64,000 nt of DNA from Bradyrhizobium sp. CCGB01 (GCF_024199795.1 NZ_JANADK010000001.1:1612001-1676000); one strand, 5' to 3'; counted from the stretch's first letter, positions 1-10,450 are shown. Notes: generated from the sequence alone by a model not told the origin. Numbers and translations: made by a program.

Positions 1-162
1 GATTCTCTGGTCAAACTTTCCATAGCAGCTGGCACTTGCGGGTCTATCGGTCGGATCACCCCTGAATGGGAGTGACGGGCGCCCAAGCCTCAAATGAGCT
101 TGAATCGGTCGTGGCGTCAAGTTGTACACGACTCCGGAGGCATATCCACGAAGTGTAGACAA

Positions 163-669
163 ATGAAGAATCCCTCTCTCGGTGTTATACTATGTTTCGT
201 TTTGATTTTGCTTGGCCTGAATGGGATTGCGCTCGCGGATTCAACGCGGCGCTACGATTGCACGATAGACGGAACCGATCGAGAGCCGATAGGCGATCGG
301 AATGGGCACATTATTGTCAGCCTTCAATACACCTGTCGCGTCGCGGACGGTCTGTTGAAGGACGCGAGAATTTCGGGACTGTCGGTCAGCGAATGGGACA
401 GTGAGAATGGAAAGTACTTGGCTTCTCTTGACGTTCATCGCGCGCGCGACGGATTTGCGATTGGCCAACTTTTGGAGGGGGGCGCCTCCTCTGTCATAGA
501 GGACAACAGGGCTGGCATCGCAGCTTCCGGCAAGACGGTATTCAAGTTCGCATCCGGCTCGTTGACGGCTCTCTCAGGAAGGACCGTGAACTTTACGACC
601 AAGCCCCTCGGTTCTCGTCGATTCGAGATGGAGTTCACAGATTGGCCTGAAGCTACTCAACCGAAATGA
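163..669 (+). CDS. Predicted secreted protein of unknown function (168 aa)
   Basis: The reading frame opens upstream at 94, but the ATG at 163 is preferred because it starts a classic Sec signal peptide: MKNPS, then a hydrophobic core (VILCFVLILLGL) and a small-residue cleavage region ending near ALAD. The mature part, about 145 residues, has no cysteine pattern beyond two near its N-terminus and no motif I recognise. It is probably periplasmic or exported. No partner gene is adjacent; the next 340 bases hold nothing convincing. It could be a free-standing island protein. I cannot assign a role. Confidence 0.6.
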   Translation: MKNPSLGVILCFVLILLGLNGIALADSTRRYDCTIDGTDREPIGDRNGHIIVSLQYTCRVADGLLKDARISGLSVSEWDSENGKYLASLDVHRARDGFAIGQLLEGGASSVIEDNRAGIAASGKTVFKFASGSLTALSGRTVNFTTKPLGSRRFEMEFTDWPEATQPK

Positions 670-1008
670 CTCCCGACGCCGATCACCTCATTTCCGTCCC
701 TTTAACCGTGTTCCTTGCGATATTGCCTTGCTCGAATGCCGGAATGTGCCGTAAAACGTGCTTCCCACACGAAGGACACAGACTATGTCGGAAGTCTTAT
801 GGCGACATGATGGGATGCATTCTGGCCGGTTCATCGTCGGCGGCATCGGATCGGTCCGAAGCGCCGGTTCTCGATCCTGAGACTTTTGCGTGAAGGGTTG
901 CGGCCAGGCGCTTGGAAGGCACCGCCCTTATCTAGTACTTGCATTGGGGCTGCATGAATTTTGCTTTCCTGCCGTTGCATCGTAGATCTTCGCATAACAA
1001 CTGAAATT
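670..1008. other. Stretch without a recognisable gene
   Basis: Short open frames exist on both strands but none has a protein-like composition or a ribosome site. No repeat or IS end seen. Confidence 0.5.
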
Positions 1009-1419
1009 CTAGCCACCGACTTCTATGTAGGTTTCGACGCCATGGGCTTGTGGGTCGGCGATGACCCTTTTCAGATTCTGGAAATCGACTTTCGGATCTC
1101 TGGTCTCCCTGGAGACAGTCTTGGTTGTGCCATCGCTGGTACAGGTATAACCAAAAAGTCTCGTGCAGGTCAGATCGTTCGATGTGTATTTGGTCAAACT
1201 GGGCTGCACGAATGTCAGCACGAGGCTGTTGAAGTTTGCCTGCTCGTGCTCGATCTTTTCGCGGAGCTCTTCGAGATTCTCCAGGCTCGCGTAGCTCTGC
1301 ACCGGAAAATTGTGGGCTCTGCCAGCCCATTTCCTGCCAGGAAAAATGCAAGTGTGGTCGACAACAAAGCCAGGCGGCAATGTTGTGCTGCCGCTAGACA
1401 TTCTATTTCCTTTCGACAA
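1009..1419 (-). CDS. Hypothetical protein (136 aa)
   Basis: An uninterrupted frame whose product has a normal amino-acid mix, with a helical central part (residues about 45-65, ENLEELREKIEHEQ) followed by a serine/threonine-rich segment. There is no signal peptide or membrane segment. I do not recognise a family. It stands alone between two gene-poor stretches. It might be a remnant of a longer protein, since nothing upstream gives a clear start context. Confidence 0.4.
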   Translation of the reverse strand: MSKGNRMSSGSTTLPPGFVVDHTCIFPGRKWAGRAHNFPVQSYASLENLEELREKIEHEQANFNSLVLTFVQPSLTKYTSNDLTCTRLFGYTCTSDGTTKTVSRETRDPKVDFQNLKRVIADPQAHGVETYIEVGG

Positions 1420-1795
1420 GATCAGCGCTGTCCCGCTATCAAACGTCGAAACCCGCCATTATGGCAAGCTTATGCACCTCTTCAGCTTCGGCAGAGAAAT
1501 GCTCGACGCAACTGTTGGCGAGGAAGAAGCTTTCCCGAAACGCTCGCATTGGCGCTCGTAGGGGGCGAGATGCTGGTCGGAGTACGAGTGTTGCTTTAGA
1601 TGCTGGAGTCCGCTGCCGATGCTATCACAGGTCGCTCGATACTGGCGATGTTATAGCATAATCGAACACCGCAACGACGTTCGTCGTGGCTAAGCGCTTG
1701 GGCGGGCGTTCCGATCGCAGCGGCGCTGACGATGGACCCCTGACGACCGCCTGACGGCGCGACAAAATTGTCGGATGTTTTGCGCAACTGCGAAG
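1420..1795. other. Gene-poor stretch
   Basis: No ORF with protein-like composition; no repeats or hairpins noticed. Confidence 0.45.
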
Positions 1796-3149
1796 TCAGT
1801 CTTTCACCACGACTAGCCGCGGCAATGCGCCGTTGATCCGATTGATCAGCGTAGCGACTTCAGCGAAATAGCGGTCTACCGCGCTGCGGGCGGTCGTGCC
1901 GGGGGGATGGAAGCTCAGAAAGATTCCTTCATGTGACCGGCTGATCCACACGTATACGTCGTTCGGCTCGGCGCTGTGGCTTATAAAAAATCTTGTCCGC
2001 CAGCGCGCCCAGCAATCCACCCAGAGACCTTTCGATCATCCATATAGGACACCATGAAAGGATCGCGGAGTGTCGCCCCCACAATTCCATCGCCATGGGG
2101 AACGGCACCTGAGCGGTTGCTTTGCCCGCTTCAGTTCGAGCCTGACCAAGCGCAGTACTTCTGGGACGCTTCGGACAACGGGACGCTTACCGGACTCATC
2201 CCGACATACCACTCAATCTAGTTCTTCCTGCGCAGTTCGTTGCGCGTATGGAAAGGAGGGGACGGTGTGAAAATCCTCGCGTTCGCCCAGCGCTTTCCCT
2301 TCCGAAGCGAAACACGCAAACATGCCAGTTATGGCATTTCCGCATTGGGCACGACACGCTCAATCGACCTCCGCGCGGTCTCCGCGTCAAAGTGCCATGT
2401 CCGGCTGGTGAGCTGGAGGGCTCCACCCACCGCGCCGAGTGGCACTGGGAAATCGGGCAGCTCACCGCCGTTGGCCGCAATCAGCTCACGCCAGTGCCCG
2501 ATTGCCGGATGCTCATCGGTCAGATTGGTCACGCGGGCGCGCTTGGACACCGCGTAGTCCAGATAGCTGTGCGCCAGGGCCAGTCGCGGGACTGCACCCT
2601 GGATTGCTGCGGCATAGAACTCCTTGATTTCGAAGGGGACCGAAGCCATCGAGAAGGCGTCTGTGACTGAATGGTCGGAGGCGAGCACGGCAGTGGTGGA
2701 TCCCGGTCTTCTGATTGTCACGAATAGGTAAGCAGGCGAGCGCAGCGGATTTGTCTCCGTATCGAACAGCTCTTCTACTATCCGGGTGAGTTCGCCCGAA
2801 TCGGCGTAGTCACCGAGTTCGATCAGGTCGAGCGTGGCCACGCCTCGGTCGGCGGTGGCCAGATGGATCGTCGAGCCATGCTTGACGAAGCGACAGCGTA
2901 GTGCCTCGTGCCGGTATACCCAACCAAGATCGCCCTGCTCAGAGCTTTCGTGTCGATCTCGCCTGACCATTCAAAAGCGACGCCCAGCCAGGCGGGCCGT
3001 CCGTTCCCGAACCAGCAGAGGTGCTCCTTCTGAATGCGGGAGGGGCGACGCGGATCCGCGCGCCACGTTGCGGGGTGGGGCACGTTGGCCCGCCACAACG
3101 TCAGGCGGCCCGGCCGTAGCTCGAGGTCGCCAAGCTCGTGGATCTCCAT
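1796..3149 (-). pseudogene. Condensation-domain / acyltransferase-like protein, broken
   Basis: Pieces in different minus-strand frames line up as one former protein. The N-terminus starts near 3149 (MEIHELGDLELRPG). A shift near 2940 leads into the main block (2970-2329), which holds an H-x3-D motif (HSVTD) like the HHxxxD/G active site of NRPS condensation and Pap acyltransferase proteins. A last piece (2020-1796) resembles the C-terminal helix of that fold. About 300 bases between 2329 and 2020 are scrambled. It lies directly downstream of an MFS exporter remnant on the same strand, so the two were probably a make-and-export pair for a small lipidic or peptidic product. Only the lone histidine/aspartate pair supports the enzyme class. 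Confidence 0.5.
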
Positions 3150-3179
3150 TCGCAGTCCTGTCTGCCAATCCGTGGTGAT

Positions 3180-4390
3180 CAGAGATGCAAGTTGTGCTTG
3201 TGGCGTAGGGTGATCGCCAGATCCATGGCACGGAGGCCGCGCCCAGCACGCTGCTTGCCAATAGCGTAGTGCGCAAGCGGATCCGGCGCCGACCGCACCG
3301 CCAAGCAGCGCGCCTATCGGTGCAAGTCCCCACACCACGCTTCGGATGCTCGCATTGCCCCGCCCCTGAACGCGGTCCGGGGCCAGCACGTATCGAACGA
3401 GGACTTGGTGTACGTTGTAGTCCAAACGACAGCACGAACTGAGAAAGCGCCACGCACACGACTGCCGTCCATCGCGGCTGCGTGAGCAGCGCTGCCAAAG
3501 TCAATGCCTGCGGCGCTAAGCGCCAGCGTGACCATCAACACCGGCCCAAGGCCGATCGCGCGGCCGGCCCGGGCTGCGGTGAGCGCACCCATCACGCCAC
3601 CGAGTGCGCCGATGCTGAGTACTAGGCCTATCGTCCAGCCGTCCAAACTTAGATACTTGGTCAAATAGAGCAGAAAGACAGCAAAGTAAGCGTTGTAGCA
3701 GAAGATGAAGCTGCCGGTAGCCAACGTGACAGCACGCAGAATCGGTTTGCCAAACACCGTCGTCAGTCCTTCCGTGATCTGACCGAGTACCGGACCTGAT
3801 CCAGCGGGCGGGGGCTCAGCCCCGCGCTTTGGCACCAGTGGCAGCAAGGCGGTGGCGAGCACGAAAGAGGCCGAGTCGGCGAGAATCGCGATGGGCGCGG
3901 AGAACGCACTGACCAGCCAGCCTGCGAGGAATGGACCGACTGCCACCACGCCAGATCTGCTGAGCTGCCAGGAACTCTGCGCCCTGACGAGTCGAGCCCG
4001 ACCCACGACCGTCGGCACGCGCGCCAAATAGGCCAGGTCGGCGATGACTGCGGCCGTCCCGACAAGGGTGGTCGCCACATATAGCTGAACCATTTCGAGT
4101 TGCCCAAGGCTCGCGAAGATCGGAATCGTTGCGAGCGTTACCGCCATCACCAAATTGGCGGTCAGCAGGATGCATCGGTTTGGGAGGCGGTCCACGATCA
4201 CCCCGGCGAAAAGGCCGATTATCAGGTACGACGCCTGCCGCAGGCGAGCAGTAGCCCGGTCTGCGCCGGGCCCGCCTCCAGCAGAGTGATTGCCGTCGGT
4301 GGTAGCGCCAGCACGGTCACTTCGGATCCCAATTCCGACACCGTACGCCCGACGAGCAGCGCTAAATAGACGCGCGGCAATCCACGAGGT
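3180..4390 (-). pseudogene. MFS exporter (EntS-like), frameshifted
   Basis: Three frame segments together make a 12-helix major-facilitator exporter of the enterobactin-exporter type. The N-terminal piece, from about 4390, carries VGRTVSELGSEV. The middle piece (4201 to about 3440) contains FAGVIVDRLPNR and several membrane helices. A C-terminal piece (about 3425-3180) contains QGRGNASIRSVVWG, the typical loop before helix 10-11, and GALLGGAVGAG. Frame changes lie near 4210, 3440 and 3250. The first residues are missing: the gene runs into the broken integrase at 4412, so the integrase side may mark an insertion boundary that removed the start. Substrate unknown; context suggests the product of the neighbouring condensation protein. 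Confidence 0.65.
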
Positions 4391-4411
4391 GGGTGGAGGT
4401 CTCAGTGGGAC

Positions 4412-5712
4412 TCACGCGTCGATGGCCGGGCTCGAGGCCGACAGATAGCTCAATCGGGCCAATTCACCGCCGGCGATGCGCTCGAACTCCGCGATCTGGC
4501 GGGCGTCAAGTCCTGCGTGTGACGGCCAAGCCGACCGGCGTGCAAGGGTTTGCCCGCGGACTCGGCCGCCGGGTGGCCGTAGGGCCGTACGACGCAGGTT
4601 AGCCTCATCGACTTCGGACGGGGAAAGGCCTTGCCTCCGACGATCTGGTACGATCCGACACGCGAAGGTCCGGCGCAGGTCGCGGTTCGTCACATAGGGG
4701 ATCACGCCGCGGTCCCGTTGGCGCCACATGAACAAATAGAACGTGCCGTGGCCGACGGGCCTCGATGGGTCCTTGGCCGAAGGGAAGAACCAGCCGTATT
4801 CATTGACGTTGATGGATGAGATCAACTCTGCGGCGAGATTCGGCACCGGAACGGCGTGGGGCTGGTCGTTCTTGGTCGTGGACCAGTCGATGATCTTCTC
4901 CTTAGCGTCCCATTGGTCGATGTGGAGGCTCGCGATCTCTTCGACCCGCTGGCCGGTCAGCATGAGAATTCGGACCGCACGGGTATACGGTGGATGGACA
5001 GGCGTATCGGGGCTCGCCAGCCAGCGATACAGCTCGACGAACTCGTCCTCGTCGAGCCAGCGCGTGCCCTTGACCTTCGGTTCGGTCGGAATGCCGGTCG
5101 CCGGATTGAAGGGGATGCGGAAGCGCCGAGCGGATTGCTGCCGATAATCGTTGTCTGACTTCATGTCCCAGCTGAAGGCAGCGTGTATGTAGGACCGCAC
5201 ATGATCGGCCATCGACTTGGCTCCGCGTTCATAGATCGGGCGGATCAGTTCGATGATTTCCTCTGACTCGATATCGCGGGCGAGGCGGTTGCGTCCGAGC
5301 GTGTCGGCGACCTTGTTCAGTCCTTTTTCGGTTTCTTTCCGGGAGGGCTGTCCGCAGCCTTGAGCGAAGCGACATAGCCCTCGAACAGATCGGCCACAGT
5401 GCCAGGGGCGCGTGTCGGTCGCGATTTTGATGCTTCGGCCCTTCTGGATCACGTCAGCGAAGTCGCGCTTGAAGATTTCTCGCGCCTGCGCGAGCGACAT
5501 TGACGGGTAGGCGCCGAGCTTCTTCTTGGTATGCTTCCCGTCGCGCCACTGCTGCGCCATCCAGTCGACCGTGACGCACTTCGGCAGGGCTTGAGGACCA
5601 GGACGAGGCGACCGGTACCGCGCCCTTCGCCGTCGGCAAGGTTTTCTTGCTTCCGGCTCATCTCGATGCGCTTGAGCGCATGTCGGATTGCTGTGTCGGT
5701 CAGGCTTGGCAT
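4412..5712 (-). pseudogene. Tyrosine-type site-specific integrase (P4-like), frameshifted
   Basis: The N-terminus (MPSLTDTAIRHALKR) begins at 5712. A shift near 5590 leads into the DUF4102-type arm domain (KKLGAYPSMSLAQAR) and a second near 5400 into the core-binding domain. The catalytic domain shows the first catalytic Arg (LTGQRVEEI) and an R-x-x-R-like TNRDLRRTF, but past this the frame is lost and no catalytic Tyr is recognisable. Intact relatives are about 400-420 aa and drive excision and integration of genomic islands at tRNA genes. It marks a former island junction but should be inactive. I could not find a flanking tRNA gene. Confidence 0.75.
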
Positions 5713-5973
5713 GGCGTTCCTCCGGGTCCCGCAACTGGGATCGGTCGAGGAGAAACGGGGATCGTTTGCTGGCCTGCGATCGACTTGACACAGCCGAATG
5801 TCCCGTCAATGCGCTGGCCGAGCGCATAGCCAGCTGTGCCGAGTCATTTGTGCGTCGACTCGTTAATAGAGTCTTCTGCATGGTAGGCTTTGTCCGGCGC
5901 CAAGCGTGATCGCTGTCGCCCGGTCGGCACGAGGCGAAGACATGATGGCCCTGCAGGTCCCTCGAAGGCGTCA

Positions 5974-6000
5974 GTCAGCTTGGTGACAGCTGATGTTACC
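5974..6000 (+). promoter_or_regulatory. tts-box-like palindrome
   Basis: The segment contains GTCAGCTT, then 7 bases between two AGCT cores, and AGCTGATG; the arms TCAGCT and AGCTGA are perfectly inverted. The known TtsI site of rhizobial type III secretion promoters has GTCAGCTT and a second AGCT at the same 7-base distance, though with TCGAA in the middle, which differs here. No type III effector or other ORF follows on the plus strand within 400 bases. It may be an orphan or a chance palindrome. Confidence 0.3.
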
Positions 6001-6071
6001 GGGGACGAAGTCCTAACGGTCGCATGCACAGCAACGCGAGGTGGGAACGCCCCGCGTTCGAACCACCAATC

Positions 6072-6254
6072 TTATTTGGTGGCTCCGGTGCGGTCGATGA
6101 CCCAAGCCACCATATGGCCCTTGGCCTGCTCGGCCTGCATGTGCCGGAGGGCCTCAGAGTAGGTTAGCAAGGGCTCCTGCGCCGGGTAGACGGCGCGGTC
6201 GGTCGGGGTGGCGAAGTGGTGGCAACACACGCGATAGTCTTTAGCCTCGTGCAT
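6072..6254 (-). CDS. Small hypothetical protein (60 aa)
   Basis: Starts at the ATG at 6254 (MHEAKDYRVCCHHF), preferred over the upstream start at 6323 because an AGGA lies just ahead. The product is soluble, has a CCHH cluster near the N-terminus and ends VAWVIDRTGATK. The length and style resemble small conserved rhizobial proteins of unknown role. The stop codon lies inside a 7-base-pair hairpin (6059-6080). It lies 360 bases upstream of the integrase remnant on the same strand. Confidence 0.45.
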   Translation of the reverse strand: MHEAKDYRVCCHHFATPTDRAVYPAQEPLLTYSEALRHMQAEQAKGHMVAWVIDRTGATK

Positions 6255-6453
6255 CGGATCCTGCTCTCGTCTGAAGTTGCGACGCCATACGCTCGCGCGT
6301 TCAAGTACTGCCCTATCACACACAGAATGCGACCTTTAAAAGGCCGCGCGCTTCAACCCCTCCGTCGCTTGGGGGGCTGATCTTTTTTATGATCGGTTGG
6401 GACCGGGCAGCGGGTGCTCGCTTATGCTGAGCGTAAGGGTTGGCAAGCGGAGT

Positions 6454-6765
6454 TCAAGCCAAATCACCGCTCGCCTCGGTCAGCCAGTTCAGCAGCCAGC
6501 ACCTTCCCGCGATCTCAGCCAACACCGTCACTGCACTCACCTCAGCATTCATCGCCGAGCGAGCCAGTAGACCCACAAATCCCACGATCAGTAGTCCCGC
6601 ACGCGCAAGCGCAGGCAGCTCGACCAGCAGTTCTAACAGCTTGGGCTTCTCGCTGGGGGCATGCGAACGCAGAGGGCCGACATGAAACGTAACACCTAAG
6701 TCTATGTTCGGGAACTGCTCTTGCGAGTACAGATTGGTCGGATTGGTGAAAGTCCCAAACGACAT
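6454..6765 (-). CDS. Possible small membrane protein (103 aa)
   Basis: An open frame with one strongly hydrophobic segment (about residues 53-90, containing GLLIVGFVGLLARS). It follows the next ORF upstream by only 9 bases on the same strand. There is no family match I can name. The surrounding 2 kb is a decayed zone, so this may be a surviving fragment. Confidence 0.3.
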   Translation of the reverse strand: MSFGTFTNPTNLYSQEQFPNIDLGVTFHVGPLRSHAPSEKPKLLELLVELPALARAGLLIVGFVGLLARSAMNAEVSAVTVLAEIAGRCWLLNWLTEASGDLA

Positions 6766-6774
6766 GCCACTGGT

Positions 6775-7101
6775 TCAACGTTGTTTTCGAATTGCCTGTT
6801 GCAAGAACTTGACGGTCTGGTCGAGCGCCTGCCAGTTCACGTCGCCGATGATGGTCTGCTTCTCGTCAGGCGTAGACTGCAACATGAGCAATCTGGGGGG
6901 ATTGCCCCTGCATTGCACGCGTCTGGCGCGGCTCTCATGCAAACGACAATGCGACGCGGGTACGCGCGACTGCTCAGCTCGCGCGTATTTCGCAGTGGCT
7001 TTTTCGGCCTTTGGCTTTTTAGCAAGAGAAGTGGCTTCCCGAGCAGTAAATGACCCGCCGAACGGGGCTTCACTCCCGACGCCCGGTGGCATGGTGACCA
7101 A
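6775..7101 (-). CDS. Possible hypothetical protein (108 aa)
   Basis: The C-terminal third (LQSTPDEKQTIIGD and then DQTVKFLQQAIRKQR) looks like a real alpha-helical protein end; the arginine- and alanine-rich first part is less convincing and may come from a frame change. It sits 9 bases upstream of the possible membrane protein. I do not recognise it. Confidence 0.3.
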   Translation of the reverse strand: MVTMPPGVGSEAPFGGSFTAREATSLAKKPKAEKATAKYARAEQSRVPASHCRLHESRARRVQCRGNPPRLLMLQSTPDEKQTIIGDVNWQALDQTVKFLQQAIRKQR

Positions 7102-7249
7102 CCGATTCTGACAAATGAGTCGGGGGCCCTCTTGGAGATTCGGTGCGACTTGGACCGGCTGCGTGGGGTACGTGAGTTAAAAAGAAAATGACTGAAAGGC
7201 GCGTACCATGATTCGGCATCGCTCTGCCTTGGTCTATGGTTGTGTTTGA

Positions 7250-7976
7250 CCCGGTCTGGCCGGTAAGGATAATGATGTCCGTTCGGACGACGACGCGCTG
7301 ATCGACAAGGTCAAATCAACTTGGCGAGCGCAGGATGGTGAGATGGCAGAGCAAATCTTCACCAATGTCTCGATGGTAGCCAACTTCGTCCCCACCGGCT
7401 GGAAGTTTGGGCCAAAGACTGACACTGGTGAGCTCGTCTTTCCATGAGCCAAACGTCCATCTGATGAAGGAAGTGACTGGGTATGCCGTCACATGGGAGT
7501 GGCACACGATGGCACAGTGAAACTTGTGGTTCCGCATGCAAAGCTGGTGGAACTAGGCGGACAGGCGTTCGCACTTGCTGACGAGGTAACAAACAAAAAG
7601 GACGTGAACCGTCGCTTCTGTATGATCCCGCTAGCTTCAACTTCGTGACGACCGCGCAAGATGAGTTAAACAATCTTCTGCGGCTTGACGCTGCACTATC
7701 GGTGAGCTGCTTGGAGTGTACTATTCGACGAGGTAGACGAGCAGCAAACCGCGAAGGCCACCCTGTGGCGCGTGTAGCGCTCGGTCGACTGCAATATTGC
7801 CGAACCTGGTTATCCGCCGTGAGGGGCATCATTTTGACGAGCGCGAAGAGCAGGATTGGAACCACAATCTTCTTGCCACGCTTCTCGACGCGTATGCACC
7901 GGGTTCTTGGTTTAAACTTGCAGAGCCGAAAGACCGGAAAGCATTCGAGGTGGCCGAAGAACATTGGCCAAATTAA
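7250..7976 (+). pseudogene. Remnants of one or more unknown proteins
   Basis: Two short plus-strand stretches have clear protein character but no proper starts: 7250-7447 (DDDALIDKVKSTWR ... FVPTGWKFGPKTDT, ending FP-stop) and 7803-7976 (EGHHFDEREEQDWNHN ... EEHWPN-stop). Between them the frame changes repeatedly. They read as the ends of decayed genes whose families I cannot name. Confidence 0.35.
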
Positions 7977-8351
7977 AAGCAGCAAGCAACCGCGAGCGCG
8001 GACCGTCAGCGAAAACGAACAGATTGACGATAGGCTAATACGTGCTATCGCGCGCGCAGAGACGCGAGAGCGTGTCATCCGGTTGCTAGACCTTCTTCAG
8101 GCGTTCGTCAGAAATGGTCCTCCATGCCCGATACGATCCGCTTCCTGTGTCCGAACAGAGCAAGTGGTGAAGAATCATTTAGAGGCCGATAAAGGGCGAG
8201 CACTCCCGCGGCAACAAGGATAAGCCTAACCTCGCGACCAGACTGCCGTCAGCGTCGCTTGCGCCTCTGCAGCGAGCAGGATCGCTCTTTCACACTACTG
8301 CCCACTGAAATTGGCAGCGACGTGACCCGACGCTTCGTGGCGGGTCAATGA

Positions 8352-8410
8352 AGCGCTGTCCCTGCCACGCGCCGCTAACTTGCGGTCAGCCCTGCCGTCC
8401 TCCACGCAAA
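8352..8410 (+). repeat. Degenerate direct repeat, copy 1
   Basis: Begins AGCGCTGTCCCT and continues CACGCGCCGC, AACTT and a CCGTC-rich tail. It matches 8730-8788 in the same order with scattered substitutions. A partial third copy (GACGCTGTCCCTACCGCGC) lies at 8648-8667. Confidence 0.55.
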
Positions 8411-8729
8411 ACTCGCCTGCTGGCCGTTAGAACGGTGGGAAAGCCCGGGGCGATGGAGTTGTATCTCAGAAGTCTCTAGGCTTGCACCTCCAAAAATTGA
8501 TTAGCCTCCTGAACCAACGCCGCGTGAACCGATCACCTCAGCCTTGGCCGCAAAGCGGCTAGAATCTCAAGGGCCGAGCGCGACCGACGCGACTACACTT
8601 GGGCAGCCAGCGCGGACGCGACTCGGCGCCGGGAAACATGCGAAAAGTCGACGCTGTCCCTACCGCGCCCGCGCTGCCATTGAACTTAACAACAACGAGA
8701 CTCGGCGTTCGGGGCGTCGCGAGCACGCA

Positions 8730-8788
8730 AGCGCTGTCCCTATCACGCGCCGCCAACTTCAGTGGTTAGCTTTACCGTCTCAAATAGC
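8730..8788 (+). repeat. Degenerate direct repeat, copy 2
   Basis: Same blocks as copy 1 (AGCGCTGTCCCT, CACGCGCCGC, AACTT, then GGTTAGC and CCGTCTC). The rest of 8224-9278 holds no gene I trust. Confidence 0.55.
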
Positions 8789-9278
8789 GAAGCTGACCGC
8801 CGCGCTGCCCGATGGGTGCATGTCCATCAGAAAGCGCTCAATTCATACAGCTTAGAAACCCTGGAGGTGCCTACCAGGATTGGTCGGCTGACTGATTCGA
8901 CGCCGGCATGTAAGATAGTGAGCGATTTCGCCCGCGGAGTTCTAATTGCGAGTGCCAGCACGGCAGACCAGGCTCGGCCGCCAGCCATGTCGGCGAAGTG
9001 CGGATTGAGCAACGATGGCATTCTTATGCGCATTTGTATGGCTCGCGCATGCGCCGGTGGAAGATGTGCTGCCCCCCCAGATGCACATCATTGCCGAGCC
9101 CGTCGCGAACCTCGCTCTCCCGAGCTATCGTGCGTTGCCCAATTGTCAGGTTTGTCAGGGACACGGTGATGTTCGGCCCACACGCTGTAACTTCGGCCGA
9201 TTATCAATCGTGGCAAGAAATCGGCTGCGGGCGGTTTCGCCTATGCGGTTGGCCGTCCTGCGCAATCGGTAGGATAGT

Positions 9279-9809
9279 TCAGGATGATGCCGCGCCTTGC
9301 GGTTGCTCTCCGGTGAGAGGTTGCGCCGCCTTGGCAAGGGCGTCACGTAGAATATGTTCCTTCGTCTCATCCAGGGACGTCTTCAATACGACACCACCGG
9401 CGTCCTTGATCTCCTTCAGAACTTTGTCCGCGGTCATGTTCCTAATTAGAACGAAGAGAGCGGCGTTTCCGGGTTCGAGCGCCGTAGATAATTCCTTCAT
9501 GAAGGCATCGTCGATGCCAAAATCTGTCAAGGCACCTCCGAGTGCTCCTGACGCTGCCCCTAGCGCGACACCAATGATGGGGTTCAGAAAGATCATCCCG
9601 ATGAGGAGGCCCCAGAAGCTGCCGGTCGCCGCACCTATAGCCGTTGTGTTCACCAACTGGTTCAGCTTGATGCTGCCTGAGTCCGTCTTGACCGCGATCA
9701 CCGCGTCGCCAAGGCTGATCAGGTACTCTTTCTGGAGACTGAGAAGTCGCTGACGCACCTTCTCGGCCTTCGCTTCGGTCTGGTATACGATCGCCACAAG
9801 ATCAGACAT
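9279..9809 (-). CDS. DUF1269 family membrane protein (176 aa)
   Basis: A complete frame that starts MSDLVAIVYQTEAKAEKV, the typical opening of DUF1269 proteins. An alpha/beta N-terminal part is followed by a glycine- and alanine-rich double hydrophobic segment at about residues 55-100 (GLLIGMIFLNPIIGVALG, then GALGGAL) and a C-terminal ferredoxin-like half (NAALFVLIRNMTADKV ... VLKTSLDET). Family length is about 165-180 aa, so it is intact. The function is unknown; members sit in or at the inner membrane and are often stress-linked. One copy of a four-copy dispersed repeat lies about 210 bases upstream on the same strand. Nothing else is in its transcription unit. Confidence 0.85.
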   Translation of the reverse strand: MSDLVAIVYQTEAKAEKVRQRLLSLQKEYLISLGDAVIAVKTDSGSIKLNQLVNTTAIGAATGSFWGLLIGMIFLNPIIGVALGAASGALGGALTDFGIDDAFMKELSTALEPGNAALFVLIRNMTADKVLKEIKDAGGVVLKTSLDETKEHILRDALAKAAQPLTGEQPQGAASS

Positions 9810-10018
9810 GAAACTCTCCTCGACGTTGTCAGCTGACCCGCCCGCGGGCCAGACAGCCGCTCAATATCGGGAATCAGAGGCGAAGCTGCCAACGATTGCA
9901 TCCGAGCAAACCCTGAGCTGCTGAGGTGAATGTGCGCACCTGCCATCTCCCATTTCTCGAGATCGCACCTCGATCTTGGAGGGTTGAGCAAATTCTGCGT
10001 TGGTCTGCGACTACGATT

Positions 10019-10062
10019 GCCATATGTCCGGCTTCGCTATCAATTCCCAAGGTTGGTAGCTG
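10019..10062 (-). repeat. Dispersed 45-base repeat, copy A
   Basis: Read on the minus strand: AGCTACCAACCTTGGGAATTG, then AT, a short variable spacer, GCCGGACATATGGC. It aligns with copies at 10405, 24943 and 26647. It points toward the DUF1269 gene, about 210 bases ahead of its start. Confidence 0.65.
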
Positions 10063-10404
10063 TGTATTGGATCGCTTGTATGGGCGCTCTTTGGCGTGAT
10101 CGACCGGACGTGTTCGGTGATGGAATGGCCTGTTCCGCCCCTTCAGCCGATGGAGCAGCAACGATTGTGAGTGTCAGAAGCTTTGGATGTTGTTAGTCTC
10201 CTTCATGGCGCATCGCTCTCTTTGAGAGGTTCTGCCAGCTTTCTCACCCGCCTCGATACGCCAACCCAGACTGGCACTCTCCTCTCAAAAGCAAACTCAC
10301 AGAAATAGTCTGCCTTAGGCTACTGACGTCCTCGGCAGGCAGCATCCGTAACCGGCCTGACATGCACTTCGGCGGAGGGACGATTCGGCAACGCTCGCGA
10401 GCTG

Positions 10405-10450
10405 GTCAACTACCAACCTTAGCAATTGATGGAGAAGGCGGGCACATGGC
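10405..10450 (+). repeat. Dispersed 45-base repeat, copy B
   Basis: TCAACTACCAACCTTAGC, AATTGATGGAG, then GGCGGGCACATGGC. It is the closest match to copy A and lies 54 bases ahead of the outer-membrane protein start at 10504, on the same strand, so it would fall in that gene's leader or promoter. Confidence 0.65.

Noticed and set aside
6040..6080. A tRNA end (GTTCGAA with flanking pairs)
   Set aside because: Only a T-loop-like string is present; no acceptor, D or anticodon arms can be folded.
6357..6390. A rho-independent terminator (CCCC/GGGG hairpin and six T)
   Set aside because: The stem is only four pairs and the T-run lies about ten bases away; too weak.
7645..8223. A 192-codon plus-strand frame
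   Set aside because: A better protein-like reading (EGHHFDEREEQDWN) runs through the same DNA in another frame, so the long frame is a by-product.
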